DNA from: Akkermansia muciniphila | GTDB taxonomy: Bacteria; Verrucomicrobiota; Verrucomicrobiia; Limisphaerales; UBA9464 | Reading direction: 5' to 3' | DNA length: 33,539 bases | Assembly (NCBI GenBank): GCA_945861565.1 | Contig: CAMAUY010000057.1 | Coordinates: 1-33,539 of the forward strand | Shown here: positions 24,404-33,538 of the stretch, one piece after another | Numbering within the stretch: position 1 is the first letter of the stretch | Layout: every line of letters starts with the position of its first letter | Translations under genes and position numbers: made by a program | Notes under the pieces: generated by a model | Told to the model about the DNA's origin: nothing | Databases searched by the model: none | Seen by the model: the letters and a program-made list of their open reading frames with translations, nothing else

Positions 24404-27139
24404 TTAGACGCACACGCCGAAGGATTTCTCCGGGTCGACGCCGAGTTCACGAAGAGCGGTTTCCAGGGTCGCGGCGGGAAGTTCCCCCTTGCGGACGAGC
24501 GAATAGAGGGCGCCGACAGCGGTGCATTCCGCGTCAATTTCAAAAAACCGTCGCAGCACCGGACGGGATTCGCTGCGGCCGAAACCGTCACACCCTAGCG
24601 ATGTCAGGCCACCGGGCAGCCAGGGAGCGATTTGATCCGCCACCAGTTTCAGGTTATCGGTGACGGCCACCCAACTGCCGGACTCGGTGGCAACCGTTGT
24701 CTCGAGGAAACTGACCCTCGGGTTTGCGGTGGGGTGGAGCATGTTCCAACGTTGCGCGGCGAGAGCCTCGGTCCGAAGGCGTTTGAAACTGGTCACGCTC
24801 CAAACATCGGCGCTTACTCCATACGTTTCGAGTATCTCCTGGGCTTTCAGGGCCTGAAGGAGGATGGAGCCCGAGCTCAACAGTTGGACTTTGGGCTTCA
24901 GGTCGGTGCGGCCGGACTTGAGCTTGTACATTCCATTGAGGATGCCGGAAACCACCTGATCGCCCTCGGGCATTGGCGGGTGCTTGAAATCCTCGTTGTG
25001 CAGGGAGATATAGTAAAAGATATCCTCGCCCTCCTCGTACATCCGCCTGATTCCATCGCAGACGATGACGACTAGTTCATAGCCGAAGGCCGGCTCGTAG
25101 CAGTACAACGTGGGAACGGTTGTGGCAACCAGGTGGCTTTGGGCATCCTGATGCTGGAGTCCCTCACCGTTCAGCGTGGTTCGTCCGGAGGTGGCCCCGA
25201 AGAGGAAGCCCCGGCACCGGCTATCTGCGGCGAGCCAGATCTGATCACCGACCCGCTGAAATCCGAACATCGAGTAGTAGATATAGAACGGAATGGTGGG
25301 AACGCCATGGTTGCAGTAGGCCGTTCCTGCCGCAACAAAGCTGCCCATGGCACCGGCCTCGTTGATGCCCTCCTCGAGCAATTGGCCGGTTTTGGACTCC
25401 TTGTAGGGCATGGAGCTGCTCGAATCGACCGGATTATAAAGTTGTCCCTTCGATGAGAAAATACCCACCTGGGTAAACAAGCCCTCCATCCCAAACGTGC
25501 GCGCTTCATCCGGAACGATGGGCACGATGTATTTGCCGACCCCCGGGTGCCGAAGGAGGGCGCTGAGCAGCACGGTATAGGCCTTGGTGGTCGATGCGTT
25601 CTTGAGAACAGCGCCGGAGAGGAGAGACGGAAACTCCGAGTGGCTTGGAGCCAACAGTTTCGGCGCCCGGGGCAGGCGCTTGGGCACGTCTCCGTGCAGG
25701 GCCTGGCGGCGGGCGGTCAAGTAGCGGCCTTCCGGCCCATCCAACGGCGGTCGGAAGAACGGCATGTCGGCGATCACTTCATCGGAAACCGGGATATTGA
25801 ACCGAGCTCGGAACTCCCGCAGCTCGCGTTCGTTGAGTTTCTTTTGGCCATGGGTTTGGTTGCGGCCTTCGCCCGCTTCGCCGAGACCGTAGCCTTTGAC
25901 GGTTTTCGCAAGGATCACGGTGGGGCGCCCATTGGGAGTGGTGGCGAGCTTATAGGCGGCATACACCTTGCGGGGATCATGTCCACCGCGCATGAGCTTT
26001 TTCAGTTGGTCGTCAGAATACTTTTTCACCAACGAAAGCAACTCGGGGTACTTGCCGAAGAAATTTCGGCGGATATAGCTGCCGGGCTCGACGACATATT
26101 TCTGATATTCACCGTCCACCACCTCCTCCATGCGGCGGGCGAGGAGTCCGGTGTCATCCTGGGCGAGCAGTGCATCCCAGTTGCCGCCCCAGATCACTTT
26201 GATCACATTCCAGCCGGCGCCTCGGAATTGGCCTTCGAGGTCCTGGATGACCTTGCCGTTGCCCCGGACCGGTCCGTCGAGGCGCTGGAGGTTGCAATTT
26301 ACCACCCAAACGAGGTTATCGAGCCCCTCGCGCGCGGCCAGACCGATGGCCCCCATCGTTTCCGGTTCATCCGATTCGCCATCGCCGATGAAACTCCAGA
26401 TCTTTGGATCATGCTCCGCCTGCGGCGGTATCAGCCCTCGGTTTTGCAGATAGCGGCTAAATCGGGCCTGATAGATCGAGTGAATCGGGCCGAGTCCCAT
26501 GGACACGGTCGGGAACTGCCAAAAATCCGGCATCAGGTAGGGATGAGGATAACTGGAAAGGCCCGGGTGCGACTGCAGTTCCTGACGAAAATTGTGGAGA
26601 TGTTGCTCCGTCAAGCGGCCCTCAACATAGGCGCGGGCGTAATTGCCCGGTGAGGCATGGCCCTGGAAGTAGATCAGGTCGGCCGTCCGTCCATCATCGC
26701 CCCCACGGAAGAAGTGATTGTAGCCAACCTCATAAAGCGTCGCGAGTGACGCGTAGGTGGAGATGTGGCCGCCGACGCCCAAGTTGCCGGAGTTGGCTTT
26801 CACTACCATGGCCATGGCATTCCAGCGGACGTAGGATTTGATCTGCCGTTCGAGCACCAGGTCGCCTGGGTATTCGGGTTCCTGATCGGTCGGAATTGTG
26901 TTCAAGTACGGCGTTGAAGTGACCGTGGCGATTGAGTGCCCTCGCGTGCGCAGGTCCTCGATGAACTCGCGGATGATCAGCTTGGCTTCTTCCGGCGACT
27001 TGCCGGCAAGCACCAAGTCGGCAAGGTCGGCCAAAGAATCGCGGTACCGGGTCAGGGCTGAGCCCGAGCGAGTGGCCGTTTCCGGCCGGGGAGACGGCGC
27101 TACCGCCGAATCGTTGGAGAGGGAACCTTTGGTATTCAA
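24404..27139 (-). CDS. aceE: Pyruvate dehydrogenase E1 component, homodimeric type
   Basis: 911 residues, close to the 887 of E. coli AceE and alignable along its length. It decarboxylates pyruvate with thiamine diphosphate and passes the acetyl group to E2 lipoyl domains, linking glycolysis to acetyl-CoA in the cytoplasm. The thiamine site is intact: GDGESDEPE at 252 and NCNLQRLDGP at 281. The active-site histidines are present at 125 (GGHIS), 161 (QGHASPG), 430 (loop GEGRNQTH) and 663 (GLQHQDA). The start is TTG 27139: an in-frame TGA lies 9 bases upstream and the next Met is far inside, so TTG is the best choice, though no Shine-Dalgarno is seen. The N-terminal 30 residues are Ser/Ala-rich and not conserved. 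No aceF or lpd gene is adjacent. Confidence 0.95.
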   Translation of the reverse strand: MNTKGSLSNDSAVAPSPRPETATRSGSALTRYRDSLADLADLVLAGKSPEEAKLIIREFIEDLRTRGHSIATVTSTPYLNTIPTDQEPEYPGDLVLERQIKSYVRWNAMAMVVKANSGNLGVGGHISTYASLATLYEVGYNHFFRGGDDGRTADLIYFQGHASPGNYARAYVEGRLTEQHLHNFRQELQSHPGLSSYPHPYLMPDFWQFPTVSMGLGPIHSIYQARFSRYLQNRGLIPPQAEHDPKIWSFIGDGESDEPETMGAIGLAAREGLDNLVWVVNCNLQRLDGPVRGNGKVIQDLEGQFRGAGWNVIKVIWGGNWDALLAQDDTGLLARRMEEVVDGEYQKYVVEPGSYIRRNFFGKYPELLSLVKKYSDDQLKKLMRGGHDPRKVYAAYKLATTPNGRPTVILAKTVKGYGLGEAGEGRNQTHGQKKLNERELREFRARFNIPVSDEVIADMPFFRPPLDGPEGRYLTARRQALHGDVPKRLPRAPKLLAPSHSEFPSLLSGAVLKNASTTKAYTVLLSALLRHPGVGKYIVPIVPDEARTFGMEGLFTQVGIFSSKGQLYNPVDSSSSMPYKESKTGQLLEEGINEAGAMGSFVAAGTAYCNHGVPTIPFYIYYSMFGFQRVGDQIWLAADSRCRGFLFGATSGRTTLNGEGLQHQDAQSHLVATTVPTLYCYEPAFGYELVVIVCDGIRRMYEEGEDIFYYISLHNEDFKHPPMPEGDQVVSGILNGMYKLKSGRTDLKPKVQLLSSGSILLQALKAQEILETYGVSADVWSVTSFKRLRTEALAAQRWNMLHPTANPRVSFLETTVATESGSWVAVTDNLKLVADQIAPWLPGGLTSLGCDGFGRSESRPVLRRFFEIDAECTAVGALYSLVRKGELPAATLETALRELGVDPEKSFGVCV

Positions 27140-27170
27140 AGTTGGAAGTCAGTCAAAAAGACAGAGGTGA

Positions 27171-27198
27171 ATCTTAGGCGAATAACTGCCTCTGCCAA
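27171..27198 (-). promoter_or_regulatory. Candidate promoter of aceE
   Basis: On the minus strand TTGGCA (27193-27198) and TAAGAT (27171-27176) are separated by 16 bp, matching the sigma-70 boxes in five and four of six positions. The -10 box is 31 bp before the TTG start. It lies in the 206-bp gap after the dehydrogenase gene, where I see no terminator. Confidence 0.35.
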
Positions 27199-27345
27199 GT
27201 CGGGTTTTTGACCGGGGAGAATCGATTGACGGGACTAACCTGATGAGAGCTACTCAGGCTCAGGCACTTACAGCGGGAAGGAATCAAAGCAAGGGTTCCA
27301 TGGGCAGAGATGGACTCCGGATCCTCACCGGTGCCTTCCGACAAC

Positions 27346-30300
27346 TTAGAGAGATCCGACTAGCTCCTTCCGCCGTTCGGGGGTCAATGGCTTACCATCC
27401 TCGGGAGGTGCCAGGATGTACCAGATGAGATTCCGGAAATCCGCGTCCGGCATTTGCTCCAGCCCTTCCGGCATCACGGAATTTTCGCTCACCACCTCGG
27501 ATTTCACATCGCTGCGGGCAATGATCTCTTCCTGGGGCCCTGCGAGGAGCATCCGGATCCGCAGGTCGTTACTCTCGATCACCCGCCCGGTCAGTGTACG
27601 TCCATCGCGCAGATCAAGGACGACGTTTTCATAGCCTTGACCGATGATTTCGTTGGGGTGGATCACATTATGCAACAGTGCATCCAGGGAACTCCGCCCC
27701 ACACCGGTCAGGTCGGGTCCGACTTCGGCATTGCCACCATGCAATTTGTGACAGACGAGGCACGTTTTCTGCGCGATCTGGCGCCCGGCCGCCAGATCCA
27801 CGGGGCCGTCGATAATCACTTTCCGTTTTTCCGCGATCAGCTTGAGCTTTTCAGCCGGGGCTTCCTGGATCCGGCCAAACACCTGTTGGGCTTGACGACG
27901 GACGGTGTCGTTGTTGCTGCCAACCAGGTTGCGAATCACGGTCGTCGGAATGTCGCTGCGTCCCACTCGGCCGGCGTTGATCGCCTTGAACAGCAGACCC
28001 GCCCAGGCCGGACGTGACGCTAGCAATTCTGCCACGGCCCGACGCGGAGCCATGCCGAACGTTGACCACCCGGCCAGGAGCGACGCCGTCGAGGCATCAT
28101 TGCCCGTCTCACTCAGCGCGCGGATGGCTTCAACGCGAAGGGTGTCTGCGGCATTGGTGACTGCCAGCGCCGCCAGGGCACTCCGGACGTCGTCGGTCTT
28201 GGTTTGGCGCACGGCCCGGATCGCCGCAAGTCGGTCTGATTCGGGCGCAGAGGGGCTGCCGATTCTCACGAGCGTTGCCTGCAACGCGGCGGCGTCTCCC
28301 CACAAGGTTCCCAACTGCTGAACTCGGACCACGATTTCTCGATGGGTGCTGGTGAGTAGTTTGTCGATCAGCGGTTGGGTGGGGACTGCGGGAATTAGGG
28401 CCTTGCCGCGTTGGCCTTCAAGAAGTCCATCCAGTGCGGCGATGGTCAGTGACGTGGAGGATTCCGGGAGTTGATCGAGGAACTGCACGGCCAGATCGAG
28501 TTGTCGGCCGTTCCGTTGATCGCAAATGCGGCGCAAAACGCGAGTGAGGATACGGCCGGCGAGGGGCTGGTTGCTGATTCCGTGGGTGGAAAACCATTGC
28601 AAGACGATTCCGGTGTGCGCGGCGACCATGGGCTCGACGGCCATCCAGATCATGAATGGAATAACGGGGTCGACGGTGTTCCGGTCTGCCGCGAGGAGCG
28701 TCCCCAGAAAGTCGGCGACTTGTACGGGATTCGCGGTGGCGCGCGGCGGGGTGTTGACGGTCAGCGTACCACTAAAAAAACAGCGAATCGCCGTGACTGC
28801 TGCGAGCCGCACACCCGGGTCGGGATCCCGGCTGCCGTCGCGGAGGCGTTGCGTCACCTCCGCGCTATACTCGCGCTTATCGCCGGTCAGATGCATTGCC
28901 CACTCCCGGATTGCGGCGTCGCGGGACAGGGCTCCCTCGTCGAGGATAGCCTCGCTGCCGAGGCCGGAGCTGAACAGGGTCCAAAATGCCGTCAGTCGGC
29001 CGTCGGCTGAAGCCGTTTCCAGCAGGCTTTTCAGCAACGGGTCTCGCGTGGCGGGGTCATTCCGGCCGTTCAAGATCCGTTGAGCCATGCGCCGGTGCCA
29101 TACGTTCGGGTGGGCGAGGGCTGTCACCAGATCCCCGCTGCTCGCCGCACCCATGTTCAGTCCGGGTGGATGCGACGGGATCTTCCTCGTCGGATCTGCT
29201 CCGACGTACACCAAGCGCCAGATTCGACCGCGCTCACGATCGACACCTCCGGGATCCGCATTGGCATTTTGGTAGCACGGATAGCGGTCATACCAATCCA
29301 TGATCCACACCGCTCCATCCGGGCCAACCTGCGTGCTGACTGGCATGAACCAGCCGTCGTTGGCCCGCACCAGGTCACGGACTGGCGAGGCTTTAAAGGT
29401 CGAGCCGTTGGGAGTCAATCGATCCCAATGGATGGCATTGTCATGGATATTTCCCATCAAGGCCGCGCCGCGCACTGCGGCCGGGAACTGGTCGCCCTCA
29501 TAGATGCAGACGCCCGCATACGCCGCCATGTGGTGTTTATGATCGACGATGCTGGGAAGCAGCTCGTAGGCATACGGAAAGGGAGGCTGGCCCGCCTGCC
29601 GGACGTAGATCCCTCCCGGGACCAGATGAAATAAATGGTCAATGACGCAGGCACTGACAAACGCGTTTCCCCTCGCATCGAAATCCACTCCCCAGGGATT
29701 GCTGGTACCTTCCGCGAACACCTCGAACCGGCGCGTGGCCGGTTCAAAGCGCGCAACACCCGCGGTCAAAAGGGTCGGACGTGCGTCGCCCCGCTTCTCG
29801 TCCGGATCCGTCACCGCCGAGCGCGTGAACACGCCGTGGGTCATATATATCCGACCGTCCGGACCCCAGGTGAACCCGTTCAGCAACTCATGCCGGTCCT
29901 CCAGACCAAAACCCGTCAGCACCGCTGTCTTCTTGTCCATGAGGTCATCGCCGTTGGTATCCTCAAGAAACCACAGGTTTGGGGCCTCGCCCAGGTAGAC
30001 ACCGCCGTTGCCCACCAGGAGTCCCGTCGCCAGGGAGAATCCATCCGCAAACACTTTGACGGTGTCGACCCGGCCATCGCCGTCGACGTCTTCCAAAATC
30101 TTGATTCGATCTCGACCTTTGACGCCGGCCTTGACACCCAGAGGATACTCGTAGAGCTCCAACACCCACAGGCGACCGCGGTCATCCCACGACATCGCCA
30201 CCGGGTTGACGACCTCCGGTTCGGAGGCGAAGAGTCGCATCTGGTAGCCATCCGGGACGGTGAATTTATGCTGAGCGTCGTCCGGCGATAACGCGGGTGT

Positions 30301-30453
30301 GCCCGCCGGGGCGTGTTGGCCGGAGAGCTGCCGCCCGGACGGCTGATTTGAATAGACAGGGAAGCCGAACCGAGGGTGTGTTGGCTGGGCACCGTTCACG
30401 GCTGCGACCGCTACCAGTACCAGACCCGCGCGAGCAAAAAAGGTGATCCGCAT
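27346..30453 (-). CDS. PVC-type membrane-bound dehydrogenase with HEAT-like repeats and cytochrome c domain
   Basis: 1035 residues. Signal peptide at 1-22 (MRITFFARAGLVLVAVAAVNGA). An N-terminal propeller of the Pirellula/Verrucomicrobium dehydrogenase type spans about 60-430 (VPDGYQMRLFASEPEVVNP, WDDRGRLWVLELYEYP, DVDGDGRVDTVKVF, NGFTWGPDGRIY). About 440-860 is helical HEAT-like repeat (AHPNVWHRRMAQRIL, VRLAAVTAIR). The C-terminus is the lineage-specific haem-binding domain with CLVCH at 898-902, G.DLTG.G, and a likely axial Met at 994 (SVMPEGL). It is probably periplasmic or envelope-attached and passes electrons from an oxidised sugar or alcohol to a c-type cytochrome; the substrate is not known for this family. 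It lies 59 bp after the BNR hydrolase gene, suggesting an operon. Confidence 0.9.
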   Translation of the reverse strand: MRITFFARAGLVLVAVAAVNGAQPTHPRFGFPVYSNQPSGRQLSGQHAPAGTPALSPDDAQHKFTVPDGYQMRLFASEPEVVNPVAMSWDDRGRLWVLELYEYPLGVKAGVKGRDRIKILEDVDGDGRVDTVKVFADGFSLATGLLVGNGGVYLGEAPNLWFLEDTNGDDLMDKKTAVLTGFGLEDRHELLNGFTWGPDGRIYMTHGVFTRSAVTDPDEKRGDARPTLLTAGVARFEPATRRFEVFAEGTSNPWGVDFDARGNAFVSACVIDHLFHLVPGGIYVRQAGQPPFPYAYELLPSIVDHKHHMAAYAGVCIYEGDQFPAAVRGAALMGNIHDNAIHWDRLTPNGSTFKASPVRDLVRANDGWFMPVSTQVGPDGAVWIMDWYDRYPCYQNANADPGGVDRERGRIWRLVYVGADPTRKIPSHPPGLNMGAASSGDLVTALAHPNVWHRRMAQRILNGRNDPATRDPLLKSLLETASADGRLTAFWTLFSSGLGSEAILDEGALSRDAAIREWAMHLTGDKREYSAEVTQRLRDGSRDPDPGVRLAAVTAIRCFFSGTLTVNTPPRATANPVQVADFLGTLLAADRNTVDPVIPFMIWMAVEPMVAAHTGIVLQWFSTHGISNQPLAGRILTRVLRRICDQRNGRQLDLAVQFLDQLPESSTSLTIAALDGLLEGQRGKALIPAVPTQPLIDKLLTSTHREIVVRVQQLGTLWGDAAALQATLVRIGSPSAPESDRLAAIRAVRQTKTDDVRSALAALAVTNAADTLRVEAIRALSETGNDASTASLLAGWSTFGMAPRRAVAELLASRPAWAGLLFKAINAGRVGRSDIPTTVIRNLVGSNNDTVRRQAQQVFGRIQEAPAEKLKLIAEKRKVIIDGPVDLAAGRQIAQKTCLVCHKLHGGNAEVGPDLTGVGRSSLDALLHNVIHPNEIIGQGYENVVLDLRDGRTLTGRVIESNDLRIRMLLAGPQEEIIARSDVKSEVVSENSVMPEGLEQMPDADFRNLIWYILAPPEDGKPLTPERRKELVGSL

Positions 30454-30512
30454 ACGATGCGAACAAAACTGCCGACAACGCCTCGGCGGTCAATTCGATT
30501 GTCGAGAGGACG

Positions 30513-31646
30513 TCATGGCGCAATCACCACATGCTGAATCGCGCGACGCCTCCACGTGTAGGTGACATGAATCCGGCCGTCTTGCGCTTGAATGACGGCC
30601 GGATAGGAAAACTCTCCATCGGAATTCTCCAACTCCAAGGCCTGATGCCAGTCTTTACCGTCCCGCGACAAGGCGATTCCGAGGACGCCCCGGCCACGGG
30701 CGGTGTTGTTGTGCACCAGCAAGCCGCGTCCGTCCTTGAGCACCAAGCCGTCGATCCCGCTGTTCGGATTGGGCAGAGGGGTCGCCGTCATCCCCGACCA
30801 TGTCCATCCGCCATCCAGGCTCCACGACTGGGAAACCACCTTCTGCGTGCGGGTCCGGCAGAGAATCTGCAGCCGGCTTGAATCCCAGACCAACACGGTC
30901 GGCTGAATGGCCTCAAATTGATCCACCGTGTGCAGGGGCGAGGAGCGCTGCCATTTCCATTCCGCCGGATCCCACGCACCGACATTGGGTCCGGCATTCG
31001 CCGCCGTCGCCGGATTAGGAACCGGCAGCTGCAACCGCTCCAGGTGGACCCGCCAGCCGTCATGCTCCGTACTGGATCCAGACAAAAGGGTGCCATCGCT
31101 CAACGAGACGGGCTTGTTGCGGACGGGGCCCAGAATCGTCTCCGGCAAACGCGCCGACCGCGACCAAGTCCGGCCATTGTTGGTCGAAGTCATCACGCGC
31201 CCCCACCAAGTGGCAGGGGTTGGCCCCACCTTGTAGAACAGAAAAAGCGGTCCGGAACGAGCGAGGAACAAGACCGGATTCCAGCAGGGATACCGCGTCG
31301 GACCGTCCTCGGTACCTTCCGCGACCTTCTCCGGCATTGTCCAGGCCCCGCCCTTGAATCGGGAGACATAAATGCCCACGTCCGGATTTTTTTCCGCTGT
31401 GCCCCCAAACCAGGACGCCAGCAAGCCGTCTCCCGTCTCCACGATCGTCGAGGCATGACTCTCGGGAGTAGGTGCGGGTTCAGCAATTCGGTGCGATGAC
31501 TCGATCCGAAGTTCATCGGCGCCTCTCAGTTCCGGGGTGGATCGGAGCAATCCCAGGATAGCCCCGGTCAAGGCGACGACGAGCATGGGAGCCCGCATCG
31601 ACGATTTGCGAGCGGGGGGTTTCGACAGGCTGGGGAGGGTTGTCAT
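30513..31646 (-). CDS. BNR-repeat hydrolase, predicted exo-sialidase-like
   Basis: 377 residues with an N-terminal export segment (Arg/Lys, then MLVVALTGAILGLL, to about 42). Asp-box-like motifs occur at 154 (STNNGRTW), 276 (SLDGGWTW) and 327 (SRDGKDW). The family pattern of COG4692/BNR_2 is clear: ESHASTIVE, SWFGGT, YPCWNPVLF, LFYKVG, GPVRNKP and the ending SYPAVIQAQDGRIHVTYTW. These proteins are usually annotated as neuraminidases and have a six-blade propeller fold. The classical F/YRIP arginine motif of GH33 sialidases is not evident, so the true glycan may differ from sialic acid. ATG 31646 starts 15 bp after the upstream esterase stop, and a GAGG lies 13 bases before it. Adjacency to a sialate-esterase homologue supports glycan trimming outside the cell. 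Confidence 0.85.
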   Translation of the reverse strand: MTTLPSLSKPPARKSSMRAPMLVVALTGAILGLLRSTPELRGADELRIESSHRIAEPAPTPESHASTIVETGDGLLASWFGGTAEKNPDVGIYVSRFKGGAWTMPEKVAEGTEDGPTRYPCWNPVLFLARSGPLFLFYKVGPTPATWWGRVMTSTNNGRTWSRSARLPETILGPVRNKPVSLSDGTLLSGSSTEHDGWRVHLERLQLPVPNPATAANAGPNVGAWDPAEWKWQRSSPLHTVDQFEAIQPTVLVWDSSRLQILCRTRTQKVVSQSWSLDGGWTWSGMTATPLPNPNSGIDGLVLKDGRGLLVHNNTARGRGVLGIALSRDGKDWHQALELENSDGEFSYPAVIQAQDGRIHVTYTWRRRAIQHVVIAP

Positions 31647-31661
31647 AATGATCGGTGGACC

Positions 31662-33197
31662 TCACTTCCGCAGTTGGGTGGTGACCGGCCAATTGTCCGT
31701 CCGGAACGGCGACGCCGGAAGGCCGGCATCATTACCCAGATTCAACACCGGATAGTCGGCCCATCCATATCGCACGGCGACCGGTCTAGCCACGTCGCTG
31801 CTGACGACGCTCACTCGGTTTCCAGTTTCGATGCGCGCTTCGCCCCAGTAAAATTTTCGATCCTCACCCGCCACCGAAAATCCGGTAACGACGTCTCCCT
31901 TCGAGGTGAGTCCGCGTCCCACGTGATCGAACGTTAGCACCGCTTTCTTTCCACTGACGGATAACTTCCGGAAGGTGGGTCCGCTCGAGACGACCTTTTT
32001 GTCGCCATAAGCAATCGTCCGGGCCAGCAGTGCGAGTCGGGCACCCACCGGTTCTTTCTTCACGGGGTGAATGTCGTCCTTGTCGCCGACATCGGTGATC
32101 ACGGCAATGCCCACGTTCTTCAGCACTTGGGCGGAGTAATTCTGCGCCTCGCGCAATTCCGCCCAATCGCTCTCAACGGGAGCGGCGGTGATTTCTTCAA
32201 GGGTCCGTTTCTTATTCCGATCCCACGGAGCCAGTTGAACAGCGAGAAACGGAAAATCGCGCTGACCGAAATCCGTCCGCCAGTTCTGGATCATGGCCGG
32301 AAAGAGCCGGCGATATTGCCAGGCACGGCCCGCGTTGGATTCCCCTTGATACCAAATGGCACCGGCGATGGCATAGGGCAGGAGTGGAGCGATCATGCCA
32401 TGATACAGTTCGGACGGTTTCCATCCCAAGCCGGGTTGTGACTGGGTAAACGCGACCCCCTTTTGTTCGGCGTCAAGTTTAGCCGCTTCCCAAACCCTTT
32501 TTGCGTCCTGCCACTTCCGGTACGTCGCGGGATACGGGTCGAGAATATCGCGGGAAAATTCATGGTCCGCCTTGAGGCTGTTTTCACTGACCCACGCCTC
32601 TGCAGACGATCCGCCCCACGAGGTGTGAATGATGCCGACCGGAACGCCCAAGGCGGCCTGCAGATCGCGACCGAAGTAGTATCCGACCGCGGAGAACTCG
32701 CGGGCGGCGTTGGGCGAGCAGAGGGACCACGCAGACATGACGTTTGCGACAGGGGCTTGCGCCTTGAGTTTCGGGACGGTGAATAGTCGCAGATTTGGAT
32801 GCGTTGCGGCTTGGATATCCGCCTCCGGGTTGAAAGAGGATTTTAAGAGCCACGCCATGTTCGATTGGCCGGAAGCGAGCCAGACTTCGCCGACCAGCAG
32901 ATCCTGGACTTCAATGGTGTTGTGGCCCGTCACGCGCATCACCCTCGGTTCCGCGCTGGCCGACAAGGGCTCCAACCAGACGCTCCATCGGCCGTTCCGC
33001 GCAATCGTGACAACCCGTTGGCCGGCAAATTCAACCGTCACCTGCTCGCCGTTCTCCGCCCACCCCCAGACCGGGACCCGCTTGCCCCGTTGCAAGACCC
33101 CATGGTCGGTGAAGAGGGCGTTGAGTCGGATGTCCCCTCGGGCAACGGCCGTCAGGGAAAGCACCAGCAGGACAAAGAATCGAATAGAGCTGAACAT
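31662..33197 (-). CDS. Sialate O-acetylesterase-like SGNH hydrolase
   Basis: 511 residues from ATG 33197, chosen because a signal peptide starts there (MFSSIRFFVLLVLSLTAVARG); the open frame extends 40 codons upstream without conserved sequence. Family blocks: VLQRGKRVPVWGWA; nucleophile Ser112 in LASGQSNMAW; IIHTSWGGSSAEAW; AIWYQGESNAG at about 280-290; and the catalytic DIHP (Asp375, His377). A beta-sandwich closes the C-terminus. The family removes O-acetyl groups from sialic acids, and many environmental homologues deacetylate other polysaccharides such as xylan. It is probably exported. First gene of a minus-strand cluster; its leader of about 150 bp reaches an AT-rich promoter-like region. 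Confidence 0.9.
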   Translation of the reverse strand: MFSSIRFFVLLVLSLTAVARGDIRLNALFTDHGVLQRGKRVPVWGWAENGEQVTVEFAGQRVVTIARNGRWSVWLEPLSASAEPRVMRVTGHNTIEVQDLLVGEVWLASGQSNMAWLLKSSFNPEADIQAATHPNLRLFTVPKLKAQAPVANVMSAWSLCSPNAAREFSAVGYYFGRDLQAALGVPVGIIHTSWGGSSAEAWVSENSLKADHEFSRDILDPYPATYRKWQDAKRVWEAAKLDAEQKGVAFTQSQPGLGWKPSELYHGMIAPLLPYAIAGAIWYQGESNAGRAWQYRRLFPAMIQNWRTDFGQRDFPFLAVQLAPWDRNKKRTLEEITAAPVESDWAELREAQNYSAQVLKNVGIAVITDVGDKDDIHPVKKEPVGARLALLARTIAYGDKKVVSSGPTFRKLSVSGKKAVLTFDHVGRGLTSKGDVVTGFSVAGEDRKFYWGEARIETGNRVSVVSSDVARPVAVRYGWADYPVLNLGNDAGLPASPFRTDNWPVTTQLRK

Positions 33198-33347
33198 CGA
33201 GTGAGAGTGCCTCGAAAGCAGGCTCGTCTGCAACTCTTGGTATCGACCGGTGGATTTTCCGCCCGCCCTCGATGAACCGGCAATCCGGAGCGCGGGATTT
33301 ATCCGAACGGTGTCCAAGATTCGAATTCAATAAAAAAGGGGAGAGGT

Positions 33348-33372
33348 TTAATAATTTATTAATTCAATTGAA
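33348..33372. promoter_or_regulatory. Two abutting perfect palindromes, possible operator
   Basis: TTAATAA-T-TTATTAA (33348-33362) is directly followed by TTCAATTGAA (33363-33372). Both are exact inverted repeats in an AT-rich island within GC-rich DNA, about 150 bp before the esterase start. They overlap the -10 box and the spacer of the candidate promoter, as an operator would. Confidence 0.4.
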
Positions 33373-33380
33373 CCTGTCAC
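33353..33380 (-). promoter_or_regulatory. Candidate promoter of the esterase-BNR-dehydrogenase cluster
   Basis: On the minus strand GTGACA (33375-33380) and TAAATT (33353-33358) are 16 bp apart, matching sigma-70 boxes in five and four of six positions. It lies upstream of three co-oriented genes. The 33198-33352 leader shows no other recognisable element. Confidence 0.3.
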
Positions 33381-33418
33381 TTTTTGTATCATCAACGGTG
33401 TCCGTACGGCAACTTAAA

Positions 33419-33538
33419 CTAGTTTTTAAAATACCGCCAGCTGCGTCGCAGTAGGCCGGTGGAATCGTTAGCATTGGGCTGCCGCGTTTCGCAATGGTAG
33501 AATCGCCCACCGAGGTTCTCGATGTCGACTCGCCGTTG
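33419..33538 (-). CDS. Possible 3' end of a gene cut by the window edge
   Basis: A minus-strand frame open from the window edge ends at TAG 33419-33421, about 39 codons. Its product includes RRVDIENLGGRFYHCETRQP and ends LLRRSWRYFKN, a plausible mixed composition. I do not recognise a family. No start is visible and the fragment is too short for certainty. Confidence 0.3.
   Translation of the reverse strand, partial: QRRVDIENLGGRFYHCETRQPNANDSTGLLRRSWRYFKN

Noticed and set aside
25547-26653. 368-codon plus-strand ORF
   Set aside because: Antisense shadow of aceE, whose motifs are intact on the other strand.
33330-33372. Intrinsic terminator formed by the AT-rich palindromes
   Set aside because: The stems are almost all A-T with essentially no loop and would be unstable as RNA hairpins; an operator is more likely.
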